64,000 bases of DNA. Origin: Leptospiraceae bacterium (GTDB taxonomy: Bacteria; Spirochaetota; Leptospiria; Turneriellales; Turneriellaceae). The position numbers and the translations under genes were made by a program. Every line of letters begins with the position of its first letter. Positions within the stretch are counted from its first letter, which is position 1. The notes beneath the pieces were generated by a model. It did no database searches. It saw only the letters and a program-made list of their open reading frames with translations, and was not told the DNA's origin. The stretch covers positions 124,001-188,000 of the forward strand of contig JANWWS010000013.1 of the NCBI GenBank assembly GCA_025055765.1, in the 5' to 3' direction. Below, in pieces: positions 8,676 through 17,324 of the stretch.

Positions 8676-9541
8676 CACGTCTTTTTCTGTGGCTTATTAG
8701 TATTCCCCTCTGGGCACAAGAGTACCCCCTTAACTGGCCAGTGCGCAGCTCAAAAGAGTTGCAGATATCCTCTACTTTTGGAGAATCTCGTTTCGATCAC
8801 TTTCATAATGGTCTTGATATACCTGGAGAAAACCTAAAGGTCTATCCCGTTAAAGAAGGTGAGATTTGCTGGCATCATACAGCTTTCACCTACCCAAACG
8901 AGTTGCCCTTTGGTGGGGGAAAAACGGTTATCATTTGTCATGGTCGCTATCTAAGCGGCTATATGCACTTACAGTCTCTATCTATCTCTGCTTTAAAGAA
9001 AAAAAAACTAAGCAGTGAGGAAAGCTTTGCTCTTTCTGGCAACACAGGTCATTCTCGCTCTGCCCATCTCCATTTTTTTATTTTTGATCGCTACGAGAGT
9101 AAGTTGATTAACCCCCTTTTAATTCTACCACCACAGCATTATCAAGATACCTTACCTCCTCGTCGAGGTCGGCTTGCCGTTATCTTAGACGACCAAGCTG
9201 TTTTTGTGAAGCCTGACAGAGAATTTCGTATGACGAAGGATTATCCATTGGCTTTGGAAATTGTGGATTCCGGCAAGAAAACGGAAAAGTGGGGAGTTTA
9301 TCAATTGGCTGTCCGGGGGCCAGGTGGTGAGCTTTTGCGAAAAATCGAATTTGACCTGCTTTACTTTCGCAACAACCGCTGGCGGACAAAAAACAATTTG
9401 GACTTTCAAGAAGTCTACTATGAGAATCTATATATTTTAGGAAACCGGCTGCGCCATTACAACGGATTTACGGTCGAGGCACAGGGTTTTAAAGGACCTA
9501 AATATGAGGAAAAATTCACGCTTAAAATTTTACTGCAATAG
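8672..9541 (+). CDS. Secreted M23-family metallopeptidase (LytM domain)
   Basis: The protein is probably a zinc peptidoglycan endopeptidase, or an activator of amidases, in the periplasm. It has an N-terminal signal peptide (MTRLFLWLISIPLWAQ). FDHFHNGLDIP gives the HxxxD zinc ligands, GYMHLQSLS the active-site region and SAHLHFFIFD the HxH motif, so the catalytic set looks complete. Residues after about 165 form a beta-rich C-terminal domain I do not recognise. It overlaps the thioesterase by 4 bp and is followed 27 bp later by a membrane protein, so the three form an operon. Confidence 0.88.
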   Translation: MTRLFLWLISIPLWAQEYPLNWPVRSSKELQISSTFGESRFDHFHNGLDIPGENLKVYPVKEGEICWHHTAFTYPNELPFGGGKTVIICHGRYLSGYMHLQSLSISALKKKKLSSEESFALSGNTGHSRSAHLHFFIFDRYESKLINPLLILPPQHYQDTLPPRRGRLAVILDDQAVFVKPDREFRMTKDYPLALEIVDSGKKTEKWGVYQLAVRGPGGELLRKIEFDLLYFRNNRWRTKNNLDFQEVYYENLYILGNRLRHYNGFTVEAQGFKGPKYEEKFTLKILLQ

Positions 9542-9568
9542 CACAAAAGCCCATCCGAAAAAAAAGCA

Positions 9569-10261
9569 ATGCTGTACCAATGGGGTTACCTCAAGGAACC
9601 AAATAAGGACTATAGCGAATCATACCACTTGCGTACCATCCAGGGTGATACTCTTAGAGTAGAAGTGAATCGCCCCGCAGGCCTCGTCCGCATTACCCTC
9701 ACTACTTATGATGGCCAGCGATTCCAGAGCACGATGAGCCATGGTGTCATTTTGCGCGAGATGAACCTTTCCCAAAACCTGCCCCAAGATCTTGAGGAAA
9801 TTTTCTCACGGTACCGCTTTGAGCTTAGTTCTCTTCCCGACAACCAAGTCTTGCGCCTAATTGGTGGCAACTACGGAGTACTAAGCCAATTTCTAGGCAA
9901 AAGAAGGGATGTCTATGAAATCCTTCCATCTGGGCCTGTGACATGGCAGGAATGGTTAAAAAGCCTCAAAGAGAAATTCCGTGGCTATATCAAAGAAAAA
10001 CTTCGGCTTGCCCGCGCCCTCTTCTTTTATCCCCCACAAACCTCTGATGTATGGGATGCCCTACTCCTAACTTTAGCAGGTGGTTATGCATACCAAATCA
10101 ACTATTCTTATTTAGATGGAGGTTTTTTCCTTGCGGCTGCCTCTCTTTTGAATGGACTCGTAGACTACTTCTTAAAAAAACGCTCCCCTTATCTCCCTAA
10201 GGTCATCCTCTTTTTTTTAGCAGGTTTTGGAGCTATTGCATGGGGGTGGTATTACGAGTAA
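9569..10261 (+). CDS. Hypothetical protein with C-terminal membrane segments
   Basis: I do not recognise this 230-residue protein. Residues 1-120 look like a soluble beta-rich domain (GDTLRVEVNRPAGLVRITLTT). Residues 130-160 are basic and helical (SLKEKFRGYIKEKLRLARA). From about 165 there are two or three hydrophobic segments (DALLLTLAGGYAYQI, GFFLAAASLLNGLVDYFL, VILFFLAGFGAIAWGWYY), so the C-terminus sits in the membrane. It follows the M23 peptidase gene at 27 bp and probably shares its promoter. Its last 29 bp overlap the end of the holB-like gene on the other strand. There is no signal peptide, so the soluble part is likely cytoplasmic. Confidence 0.75.
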   Translation: MLYQWGYLKEPNKDYSESYHLRTIQGDTLRVEVNRPAGLVRITLTTYDGQRFQSTMSHGVILREMNLSQNLPQDLEEIFSRYRFELSSLPDNQVLRLIGGNYGVLSQFLGKRRDVYEILPSGPVTWQEWLKSLKEKFRGYIKEKLRLARALFFYPPQTSDVWDALLLTLAGGYAYQINYSYLDGGFFLAAASLLNGLVDYFLKKRSPYLPKVILFFLAGFGAIAWGWYYE

Positions 10262-11240
10262 AGCTATCCCCCCACAGCTGACCTAGATGCCATAAAAAGT
10301 AACCCACGATCATGTTGAGATTACGAGGTATTCTGCCATAGATTCTTTGGCGCAAAAGATAAACAGTATCCCGCAACAGGCGGTAAAGTTTCATGGCATG
10401 GTCGCTATCACGAAGGCGTAACCGAACTGGTGCTAACTCGGGGATGGGACCTGCTACCAGATGATCCCTTATGGCATAAAACAGAGGCAAGAGACTAAGC
10501 TCAAAAATCTGCATTTGCAGACCTAGTTCTTCCTTTGCAAAAGCTTCACGAAATTCTTGTACCAACATACGATCTAAAATAAGAAAATCATGATCGCTAA
10601 AGTTTAGTGCGTCATAGAATTTTTCTATTTTCTTAAGCCATCCCTTCCTCTCTGCTACGAGAAAGGCATCATGGTAATCGTATTTTAAAAAAAACCAAAA
10701 GCGAGCCCACCCATCCACGGGGCTTTCTTGATAATCAGGCCTAAAAACAAGATTTAAGACAACACATCGCGAGATAATTGTCTCTCTTAGTTGATCTTCT
10801 TCCTCACATGAGAGGACAAAATGGGTTCCCCGCGGTGGCTCCTCGAGAGATTTAAGTAGCGCGGACTCCGCTTCTTCTTGTATGAGATTTGCTTCTGGTA
10901 TAAAAACAAAGCGTAGCTCTGACCAATAAGGAGGATAGAGGAGAAAGGTGCGCTGCAGGTGTCTTACCGTGTAGGGCTCTGGTGCGTCGGGATTGCCAAT
11001 ATAGACACGCCCCGTGGGAAAAAAATAAAGGTCGGGGTGCTCCCCTTTTTCCGCAAAGAGTAGACAAGATTTTTCTTCCAGTTTCTTGTTTCTGTTTCGC
11101 CGGCATAGTTCTAAGATTATTTTTTCTTTAATGTAGGCTAATTTTTGTGGAGTGTTTTGGCCCAAAAACAAAATAGCAGGAGGAAAACCTCTTTTGGCAA
11201 AGTATTCCCAGCTCTTGTCAGCCACTTCGTGGGCTAGCAT
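10233..11240 (-). CDS. holB: DNA polymerase III delta'-like clamp-loader subunit
   Basis: This is a clamp-loader subunit related to delta'. The region AESALLKSLEEPPRGTHFVLS followed by LRETIISRC is the hallmark of delta' and gamma/tau subunits (the SRC motif carries the arginine finger). The N-terminus (PPAILFLGQNTPQKLAYIKE) lacks a proper P-loop GKT, as expected for delta', which does not bind ATP. The C-terminal half (about 190-335) is divergent and helical. It follows ilvE by one base on the same strand and probably shares its promoter. The pairing with ilvE looks accidental in function. The identification rests on the SRC region; the rest is weakly conserved. Confidence 0.8.
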   Translation of the reverse strand: MLAHEVADKSWEYFAKRGFPPAILFLGQNTPQKLAYIKEKIILELCRRNRNKKLEEKSCLLFAEKGEHPDLYFFPTGRVYIGNPDAPEPYTVRHLQRTFLLYPPYWSELRFVFIPEANLIQEEAESALLKSLEEPPRGTHFVLSCEEEDQLRETIISRCVVLNLVFRPDYQESPVDGWARFWFFLKYDYHDAFLVAERKGWLKKIEKFYDALNFSDHDFLILDRMLVQEFREAFAKEELGLQMQIFELSLLPLFYAIRDHLVAGPIPELAPVRLRLRDSDHAMKLYRLLRDTVYLLRQRIYGRIPRNLNMIVGYFLWHLGQLWGDSFTRNTTPMQ

Positions 11241-11241
11241 A

Positions 11242-12165
11242 TTAGTAGACGCGGGTAAGCCAGTTTTGGTGGCGATCTTCCTTGCCTGTTACAACACGAA
11301 AATATGCCTCTTGGATTTTTTGGGTCACCGGCCCTATTTTTCCATTACCAATGATACGATGGTCAATTTCCCTTAGCCAAGCTACTTGCACCCCCGTACC
11401 TGAGAAAAAAATCTCCTCACTCGTATAAAGTTCGGTTCGAGAGATAGGTCTTTCATGCACGGCAATGCCAAGCTCGTGAGCAAGGGTAATAACCGTTTTA
11501 CGGGTAATCCCCTCTAAAATGGAGGAGGAGATAGGAGGGGTGTGTAGCTCTCCTTTTTGCACAAAAAATATATTTTCTGCTGAGCCCTCACAGACATTAC
11601 CATGAATGTCTAAAAAAATGGCCTCATCGAAGCCATTTTGTAAGGCCTCTGATTTAGCAAGCGCTGAGTTGGTATAGGCTCCCGTGACCTTAGCACGGCT
11701 GGGGATTTGGGTATCATGGATGCGCACCCACGAAGAAACACAGGCTCGTAGCCCTCTTTGGGTATCTAAGTAATCATCAAGGGGGATAGCGTAAATAGCA
11801 AGCCCATCTTCGACATTGTGGAATCTTGGGGAAAGATCCAAGCTCTTTTTGTATAAAAAGGGTCTAATATAAACATTTTGGCGCCAATTTCCCTCGCGCA
11901 GCATGCTGACAAGTACCTGGCGGAATTCGCTCAGAGACAAAGGCATACGCATCTGCAAAATCTTGCCAGAATTCACAAGTCTTTCGTAGTGATCATCTAC
12001 ACGAAAGATAAAAAGATTCTTTTTTTCTTCGTTATAGTAGGCCCGCATACCACCAAAGGCAGCCGTGGCGTATTGGAGAGCATGGGTACGAATATTGATG
12101 TTGGCTTCGCGAAGAGGAACAAACTTGCCGTTAAAATAGCATGGCTTTTCCTCAAAATCCTCCAT
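11242..12165 (-). CDS. ilvE: Branched-chain amino acid aminotransferase
   Basis: This PLP enzyme catalyses the last step of valine, leucine and isoleucine synthesis, and also their first breakdown step. It has a class IV aminotransferase fold in 307 residues. HALQYATAAFGGMRAY lies at the N-terminus. The segment SRAKVTGAYTNSALAKSEAL holds the PLP lysine and is followed by GFDEAIFLDIHGNVCEGSAENIFFV, the strongest family signature. SSSILEGITRKTVI and FFSGTGVQV complete the active site. It opens a short minus-strand operon with the holB-like gene and diverges from the signal peptidase gene with 64 bp between them. D-amino-acid transaminase and aminodeoxychorismate lyase are shorter and fit less well. 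Confidence 0.93.
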   Translation of the reverse strand: MEDFEEKPCYFNGKFVPLREANINIRTHALQYATAAFGGMRAYYNEEKKNLFIFRVDDHYERLVNSGKILQMRMPLSLSEFRQVLVSMLREGNWRQNVYIRPFLYKKSLDLSPRFHNVEDGLAIYAIPLDDYLDTQRGLRACVSSWVRIHDTQIPSRAKVTGAYTNSALAKSEALQNGFDEAIFLDIHGNVCEGSAENIFFVQKGELHTPPISSSILEGITRKTVITLAHELGIAVHERPISRTELYTSEEIFFSGTGVQVAWLREIDHRIIGNGKIGPVTQKIQEAYFRVVTGKEDRHQNWLTRVY

Positions 12166-12229
12166 TGGGCAAAAAAATGGCTCAGCCTATACGCCGTCAA
12201 AAAGTTTTACATCTCAACTATCTTTCTCT

Positions 12230-12802
12230 ATGGGAAAATTTCCTGTGCGCCTTTTTGTGAAAATCACAATAAAGATCTATGAGATTCTCTTTTTCTTGGG
12301 GAGCCAAAGCTTACTATTAGCCTTAGGCTATCTTGTTCTCCTTATACCCATACCTGAGAGACTTTTAGCAAAAAGATTTTGGTATATCTGGGAACATATG
12401 GCTTTAGCTTTAAGGAGGGGGCTTTTTGTGGTAAGCCACATTTCTTTTTATTTAATTCGCGTCCATGTTATCGCAAGCGACAGTATGTCACCTACCCTCG
12501 AGGCCGGAGATGTGGTGGTTTTTGAATGCCTTTCCCCTGGATTGCTTTTGCCTATCAGTAACTTTACCGGTGGGCGTTTTTACCGTATATTTCCTTTACG
12601 GGATTTTCAAGAGCAAGATGTGGTGTTATTTCGCCTTCCCAAGACACCCCACTATTTCGTCAAAAGAATTCAAGCAGTCCTTAATGAAAAAAGCTTTCTC
12701 GTTATGGGAGATAACTGGCGCAATTCGCTGGACTCGCGCACTTTTGGCCCCGTGGAAAAAACCGCTATGCTGGGCAAGATGCTTTTTCGCATTCGCAAGT
12801 AA
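12230..12802 (+). CDS. lepB: Signal peptidase I
   Basis: The enzyme cleaves signal peptides on the outer face of the inner membrane. The serine-lysine dyad is visible: SDSMSPTLEAGDVV with catalytic Ser85, and FVKRIQA with Lys145. The third box, MGDNWRNSLDSRTFGPV (159-175), has Trp where the consensus has Arg (MGDNR). Residues about 15-80 carry two hydrophobic segments that anchor it. At 190 residues it is a short form. Its stop codon overlaps the ATG of the penicillin-binding protein gene by one base. Confidence 0.92.
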   Translation: MGKFPVRLFVKITIKIYEILFFLGSQSLLLALGYLVLLIPIPERLLAKRFWYIWEHMALALRRGLFVVSHISFYLIRVHVIASDSMSPTLEAGDVVVFECLSPGLLLPISNFTGGRFYRIFPLRDFQEQDVVLFRLPKTPHYFVKRIQAVLNEKSFLVMGDNWRNSLDSRTFGPVEKTAMLGKMLFRIRK

Positions 12803-14631
12803 TGGCTGGCCCTAACGCTCCTTGGCGCTATAAGTTACTCATAGCAAAAGTTTTTTTATTGGCCCTTATCTTTTTTATGCGAGCCTATCAACTTACCTTC
12901 GACTCCCCCCTGCCTCCCGCCGTGCAAGAAAGCCGTCCCCCTATTAGGAGGGGTATCATTTTTGATGCTCTCAACCGTGAACTTGCTATCTCGCGAGATA
13001 CTGCTTCTATTGGTATTCGCCCAGAGGAGATAGATAATCCAGAGCAGACATCCCGGCTACTCTCGCGTATCTTGAAAATCCCCAAAAGCGAAATTCTACA
13101 GAAAATCCAAGATAAGGAAAAAAAATTTATTTACCTTACCCGTAAAACCCCCATGGAAGATGTCGAAGAAATACGCTCTTTAAACTTGCCAGGACTTGTC
13201 TTTCATGAAGAACCAGATCGCTTTTATCCAAATGGTAGACTTGCCTCGACAGTGCTTGGTTTTACTGGACTTGACAATGAAGGGTTAGCAGGGATAGAAT
13301 TCCAATATGACAGTGAGTTGCGCCATGCTGGAAAAAATTCCTATGTGGGCCGAAACATCCACCTAACTATCAATGGCTATGTACAATATCACTTAGAAAA
13401 AGCGCTGCACAGCCAATTTGAGAAGGTCAAGGCTGTGGGGGCAGTGGGGATTATTAGTGAGACAAAAACGGGAAAAATCCTGGCTTTAGCTTCATTACCA
13501 GACTTTAATCCAAACGAAGCTCGAAGCTTTAGCGCAGATGAACAGCGAAACCGGGCTCTTACCGATGTCTCTGAGCCAGGTTCTACCTTTAAGGTTTTCG
13601 TCTTAGCAGCTCTCTTTCGAGAAAAGCTCCTCGACGAGACAAGAACCTATTATTGCCCCGGCTACTTTCAATACAAAAATCACCGAATTCGCTGCACCGG
13701 TAAACATGGTGAACAAAATTTAGCTCAGGTCATGGCAAATTCTTGCAATACAGGCATTATTGAAGCCTCATGGCAGATGCCTGTGCTAAAACTCTACGAG
13801 AACCTACGCCGCTTTGGCTTTGGCTCGCAGACAGAAATTGACTTACCTGCTGAGGCAAAAGGATATCTCCCCCTACCCAAAGATTGGGATATTTACTTAA
13901 AGATGACCATCCCCATTGGGCATGGGGTGAGCGTCACCCCTATCCAACTCATAGCAGCAGCTAACGCACTTGCCAATGGGGGCGAATATGTGCGCCCTTT
14001 TATCGTTGAGAAAATCACCACACCTGACGGTAAAGTAGTGGAAAGCTTTGGCCCTAAGAATAAAGTCAAGATCAGTGATGATATAGTAAAACGCAAAGTA
14101 CTCTTTTACTTACAAAAAGTGGTAGAAGAAGGAACTGGTCTTGCGGCTCGGCTTGAAGGAATGCCTTATAAAGTCTGCGGCAAAACAGGAACAGCCATAA
14201 AATCAGATCGCTTTGGCTACAAACAAAAAAAATACCAAGCCTCTTTCTTGGGTTTTTTCCCTTGTGAGGAACCTGAGGTCAGTATTTTTATAATGTTTGA
14301 TGAACCCCGAGGAGAGCTCTACCAAGGGGGTCAGATTGCCGCTCCAGTTTTTCGCGAGGTACTGCGCCAAATTATCCCCCACATCCATCAGGGGGAAATA
14401 CAGAGGGTGCAAAATCTCGCGCCTATAAATTACAATAAGCTAGAATTTAACCCAGAATTTGTTCCCGATCTAAGGGGCAAAAGTAAAAAAGAAGTCTTGC
14501 AGATACTTTGGCGCTATTATCCAGGAGAACACGAACTCTTTGGCGCGGGCTATGTGGAAAGCCAGGAACCACCACCCAAGACAAAAATTAACGGCATGCC
14601 TAAATTTAAAATACGCTTTAGCTTTCCTTAA
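12802..14631 (+). CDS. Penicillin-binding protein transpeptidase (FtsI/PBP2-like) with C-terminal PASTA-like domain
   Basis: This enzyme cross-links peptidoglycan in the periplasm. Residues about 11-30 are the single membrane anchor. PIRRGIIFDALNRELA (47-62) starts the dimerisation domain. The transpeptidase motifs are complete: S261-TF-K264, S314-C-N316 and K461-T-G. RFYPNGRLASTVLGFTG is the usual class B linker. Residues about 546-609 (VPDLRGKSKKEVLQIL) look like one PASTA repeat, which is known from Spo VD-type and FtsI-type proteins. It is a class B PBP; whether it is the septal (FtsI) or elongation form cannot be decided, though an FtsW-type gene lies at 19755-20846. It is coupled to the signal peptidase gene upstream and is followed 3 bp later by the photolyase. 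Confidence 0.9.
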   Translation: MAGPNAPWRYKLLIAKVFLLALIFFMRAYQLTFDSPLPPAVQESRPPIRRGIIFDALNRELAISRDTASIGIRPEEIDNPEQTSRLLSRILKIPKSEILQKIQDKEKKFIYLTRKTPMEDVEEIRSLNLPGLVFHEEPDRFYPNGRLASTVLGFTGLDNEGLAGIEFQYDSELRHAGKNSYVGRNIHLTINGYVQYHLEKALHSQFEKVKAVGAVGIISETKTGKILALASLPDFNPNEARSFSADEQRNRALTDVSEPGSTFKVFVLAALFREKLLDETRTYYCPGYFQYKNHRIRCTGKHGEQNLAQVMANSCNTGIIEASWQMPVLKLYENLRRFGFGSQTEIDLPAEAKGYLPLPKDWDIYLKMTIPIGHGVSVTPIQLIAAANALANGGEYVRPFIVEKITTPDGKVVESFGPKNKVKISDDIVKRKVLFYLQKVVEEGTGLAARLEGMPYKVCGKTGTAIKSDRFGYKQKKYQASFLGFFPCEEPEVSIFIMFDEPRGELYQGGQIAAPVFREVLRQIIPHIHQGEIQRVQNLAPINYNKLEFNPEFVPDLRGKSKKEVLQILWRYYPGEHELFGAGYVESQEPPPKTKINGMPKFKIRFSFP

Positions 14632-14634
14632 CAT

Positions 14635-15978
14635 ATGCTTTTACCTAAAAAAGAAGATTTTGAAGAATCTCCCCCGTTTGTTATCATGTGGCATCGCCGG
14701 GATCTGCGTATTAGTGACAACACGGCCCTAGCCCATGCCGTAAAATCGCATCTTGCCATACTCCCCATCTTTATTTTCGATAAAAATATTTTAGATAAAC
14801 TTGAAGACAAAGATGATAGCCGAGTAAGCTTTATTTACGAGGCTCTTGGGGAGCTTTCTCATGCTTATGAGAGACTGGGAGGCTTTCTCCAAGTTTATCA
14901 TGGCAAGCCCTTGGATGTATTTTCCATCTTTGCTTCTCTCGAGCCATGTAAGGGACTTTATACCAACGAAGACTACGAACCCTATGCCCGGGAAAGAGAC
15001 AAAAATATTGAAAAAATTTTTTTGCAGGCGGGTAAATGTTTTTATTCCTTTAAAGATCAGGTAATTTTCTCACCGGGAGAAATTTTAACCGAAGAGGGTC
15101 GTCCCTACACCGTTTTTACTCCTTTCTCAAAAAAATGGCTCAAGAAGTTAGCTGCGATTCGTCTAACACAATACTCACTGCCAAACAAAATCTCCTCACC
15201 TATAAACAAAAGCTACTTACCTAGGCTTGAGGAAATTGGCTTTGTTAAAAATAATAAAATATCTTTTCCCGAACGCAAAATTCCCCTTCAGGTGCTAAGC
15301 CATTATAAAGAGCGGAGAGATTTCCCCTACTTAAAGGGGACAACACGGCTGGGAGTACACCTACGCTTTGGTACTCTTTCCATCCGACAACTTGTGTTTG
15401 TGGCCATTTCAAAAAGCACTGCGTTTCTCCATGAGCTGATCTGGCGTGAATTTTTCATGATGCTTTTATGGTACTTTCCTCATACCACCGAAAAGCCCTT
15501 TCGCACTGCCTTTGAAGCCTTTCCCTATCGCAAAAGCGAAGAAGACTTTGAAGCTTGGTGTAATGGCAAAACGGGTTACCCTTTGGTGGATGCCGGAATG
15601 AGAGAGCTCAATGAGACAGGTTTTATGCACAATCGAGTAAGGATGGTTGTTGCATCCTTTCTAACCAAGCATTTACTCCTGCCTTGGCAATGGGGAGAGC
15701 GCTATTTTGCAAGAAAACTTTTAGATTTTGAACTTGCCTCTAACGTGGGAAATTGGCAATGGGCTGCCGGTTGTGGTGCCGACGCTGCACCTTATTTTCG
15801 TATTTTTAATCCAGAGCTTCAGCAAAAAAAATTTGATCCAGAGGGAAAGTATGTGCGTCAATTTTGTTCCGATTATATGCAGCGAAGACCACCTTTGATT
15901 ATTTCTCACGAAGAGGGACGCAAAAGAGCTCTGCTTGCTTTTGAATCAATAAAAGAAAGAATGAAAAACCTCTCCTAG
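14635..15978 (+). CDS. phr: DNA photolyase (cryptochrome/photolyase family)
   Basis: This flavoenzyme repairs ultraviolet-induced pyrimidine dimers with blue light. The N-terminal antenna domain starts MWHRRDLRISDNTAL (residues 18-32). The C-terminal FAD domain has LIWREFFMMLLW, TGYPLVDAGMRELNETGFMHNRVRMVVASFLTKHLL, and ELASNVGNWQWAAGCGADAAPYFRIFNP; the latter holds the conserved NxxxxQW stretch that lines the flavin and DNA pocket. At 447 residues it has the standard class I CPD photolyase length. It lies 3 bp after the PBP gene, so it is probably the last gene of that operon. It may be functionally tied to the CarH-like cluster at 59632, because photolyases often sit in such regulons; that is an inference. 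Confidence 0.93.
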   Translation: MLLPKKEDFEESPPFVIMWHRRDLRISDNTALAHAVKSHLAILPIFIFDKNILDKLEDKDDSRVSFIYEALGELSHAYERLGGFLQVYHGKPLDVFSIFASLEPCKGLYTNEDYEPYARERDKNIEKIFLQAGKCFYSFKDQVIFSPGEILTEEGRPYTVFTPFSKKWLKKLAAIRLTQYSLPNKISSPINKSYLPRLEEIGFVKNNKISFPERKIPLQVLSHYKERRDFPYLKGTTRLGVHLRFGTLSIRQLVFVAISKSTAFLHELIWREFFMMLLWYFPHTTEKPFRTAFEAFPYRKSEEDFEAWCNGKTGYPLVDAGMRELNETGFMHNRVRMVVASFLTKHLLLPWQWGERYFARKLLDFELASNVGNWQWAAGCGADAAPYFRIFNPELQQKKFDPEGKYVRQFCSDYMQRRPPLIISHEEGRKRALLAFESIKERMKNLS

Positions 15979-15981
15979 CTT

Positions 15982-16021
15982 AAGCTCAGGGTGAGCTTCT
16001 TGGCAAGCCAAAACTTTTTTT
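15982..16021 (+). terminator. Probable factor-independent terminator after the photolyase gene
   Basis: A perfect 7 bp hairpin AAGCTCA-GGG-TGAGCTT (15982-15998) is followed by a second small hairpin TTGGC-AA-GCCAA and then a run of T at 16014-16021. The stem next to the T-run is short, so termination may be partial. Confidence 0.5.
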
Positions 16022-16074
16022 CCCTTGGCGGATATATCTATGTAATCTCAAGTGGCAAAAGCGACTTTCCGAAT

Positions 16075-16093
16075 GTTGAAAAGCATTTTCAAC
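16075..16093. promoter_or_regulatory. Palindrome in the ychF leader
   Basis: GTTGAAAA-GCA-TTTTCAAC is a perfect 8 bp inverted repeat ending 26 bp before the ychF ATG. It has no T-run, so it is not a terminator. It could be an operator or a leader hairpin. The ribosome site GAGGAAGG lies between it and the ATG. Confidence 0.4.
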
Positions 16094-16119
16094 TTACCAA
16101 GCCGTAAGAGGAAGGTTCT

Positions 16120-17223
16120 ATGGGACTAAAATGTGGTATTGTGGGCCTACCCAACGTAGGTAAATCCACGATTTTTAATGCTCTAACCAAATCTCATGCC
16201 GCAGAGGCCGCCAACTATCCCTTTTGTACCATCGATCCCAACGTAGGGGTGGTTGAGGTACCCGACGAGCGTTTTGACAAAATCTGTGAGCTTGTAAAAC
16301 CACAGCGGCGGGTGCCTGCCGTTGTCGAATTTGTCGATATTGCCGGTTTAGTCAAAGGAGCCTCAAAAGGTGAGGGTCTAGGTAATGCTTTTTTGAGCCA
16401 CATACGACAGGTCGACGCTCTTTTACATATCGTCCGCTGCTTTCATGATGATAAAATAAGCCATGTCTCTGGTCAGCTTAGCCCAAAGGAAGATGTAGAA
16501 ACCATTGAGCTAGAGCTTATATTAGCCGATCTCGAGGTAGTCCAGAGAAAGCTAGAAAATCTCGCTAAAAAAAGAAAAGGTGGGGACAAAAAGGCCCTTG
16601 AACAAACTCTCGTTCTAGAAAAAATCCATCACACTTTAGAGCAAGGAAAGCCCGCTAGGAATATTAACTTAGCAGATGAGGAAAAAGAATCTATAAAAGA
16701 GCTTTCTCTCTTAAGCCTAAAACCCGTGCTCTTTGTGGGCAATGTGGATGAAGCATATGTCACAAGAGCCGAGGAAAGCCCCCTATACCAAGAGCTTTTG
16801 ACCCAAGCCAAGACAAGAGGTTCACCATGTCTTGCTATTTGCGGCAAACTAGAGGCAGAACTTGCTGTCATGCCAAAAGAAGAAATGGAAAGCTTTCTTC
16901 AAGAATATGGTTTAAAAGAAGCAGGCCTAAACCAAGTGATCCGAGAGGCATACCGTCTTCTTGGTTATATTACCTTCTTTACAGCGGGCGAAAATGAGGT
17001 ACGAGCTTGGAACATCCTCAAAAATACAAAAGCCCCCCAAGCAGCAGGCGAAATCCATTCTGATATGGAAAGAGGCTTTATTCGCGCCGAGGTTACTTCT
17101 TATGATGATTTTATAGCTTGCGGCAGCTTAAAGAAAGCACAAGAAATGGGCAAGATGAGGCTTGAGGGGAAGGACTATATTATGGCAGATGGAGACATCG
17201 TTTATTTTCGTTTCGCTGTTTAG
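16120..17223 (+). CDS. ychF: Redox-regulated ATPase YchF (OLA1 family)
   Basis: This Obg-related P-loop protein binds ribosomes and prefers ATP over GTP. The P-loop is GLPNVGKST at residues 8-16. [26 protein letters not shown] is the switch II and family stretch. The usual NKxD specificity motif is replaced here by GNVDE, in line with the relaxed base specificity of the family. The C-terminal TGS domain is present ([20 protein letters not shown] and the ending [12 protein letters not shown]). At 367 residues it has the standard length. A clear ribosome site (GAGGAAGG) sits 7 bp before the ATG. It appears to be transcribed alone. Confidence 0.95.
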   Translation: MGLKCGIVGLPNVGKSTIFNALTKSHAAEAANYPFCTIDPNVGVVEVPDERFDKICELVKPQRRVPAVVEFVDIAGLVKGASKGEGLGNAFLSHIRQVDALLHIVRCFHDDKISHVSGQLSPKEDVETIELELILADLEVVQRKLENLAKKRKGGDKKALEQTLVLEKIHHTLEQGKPARNINLADEEKESIKELSLLSLKPVLFVGNVDEAYVTRAEESPLYQELLTQAKTRGSPCLAICGKLEAELAVMPKEEMESFLQEYGLKEAGLNQVIREAYRLLGYITFFTAGENEVRAWNILKNTKAPQAAGEIHSDMERGFIRAEVTSYDDFIACGSLKKAQEMGKMRLEGKDYIMADGDIVYFRFAV

Positions 17224-17239
17224 GGCAAAAAACTTGACA

Positions 17240-17287
17240 TTTTCTAAACCATTAGAAAAACAGGCGCACCCTTAGAAAAAATTCTAA
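17240..17287. promoter_or_regulatory. Tandem palindromic operator-like sites upstream of the OmpA-like lipoprotein
   Basis: Four copies of the hexamer TTCTAA/TTAGAA lie at 17242, 17252, 17272 and 17282, so the offsets are 10, 20 and 10 bp, all on one face of the helix. They form two palindromes: TTTTCTAA-ACCA-TTAGAAAA (17240-17259) and TTAGAA-AAAA-TTCTAA (17272-17287). A TTGACA (17234-17239) directly precedes the first. This is the layout of a dimer-binding operator; the regulator is unknown. Confidence 0.5.
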
Positions 17288-17324
17288 TTTGGTAATGAAA
17301 AATTGATAGTGTAAGGAGTTTGCG

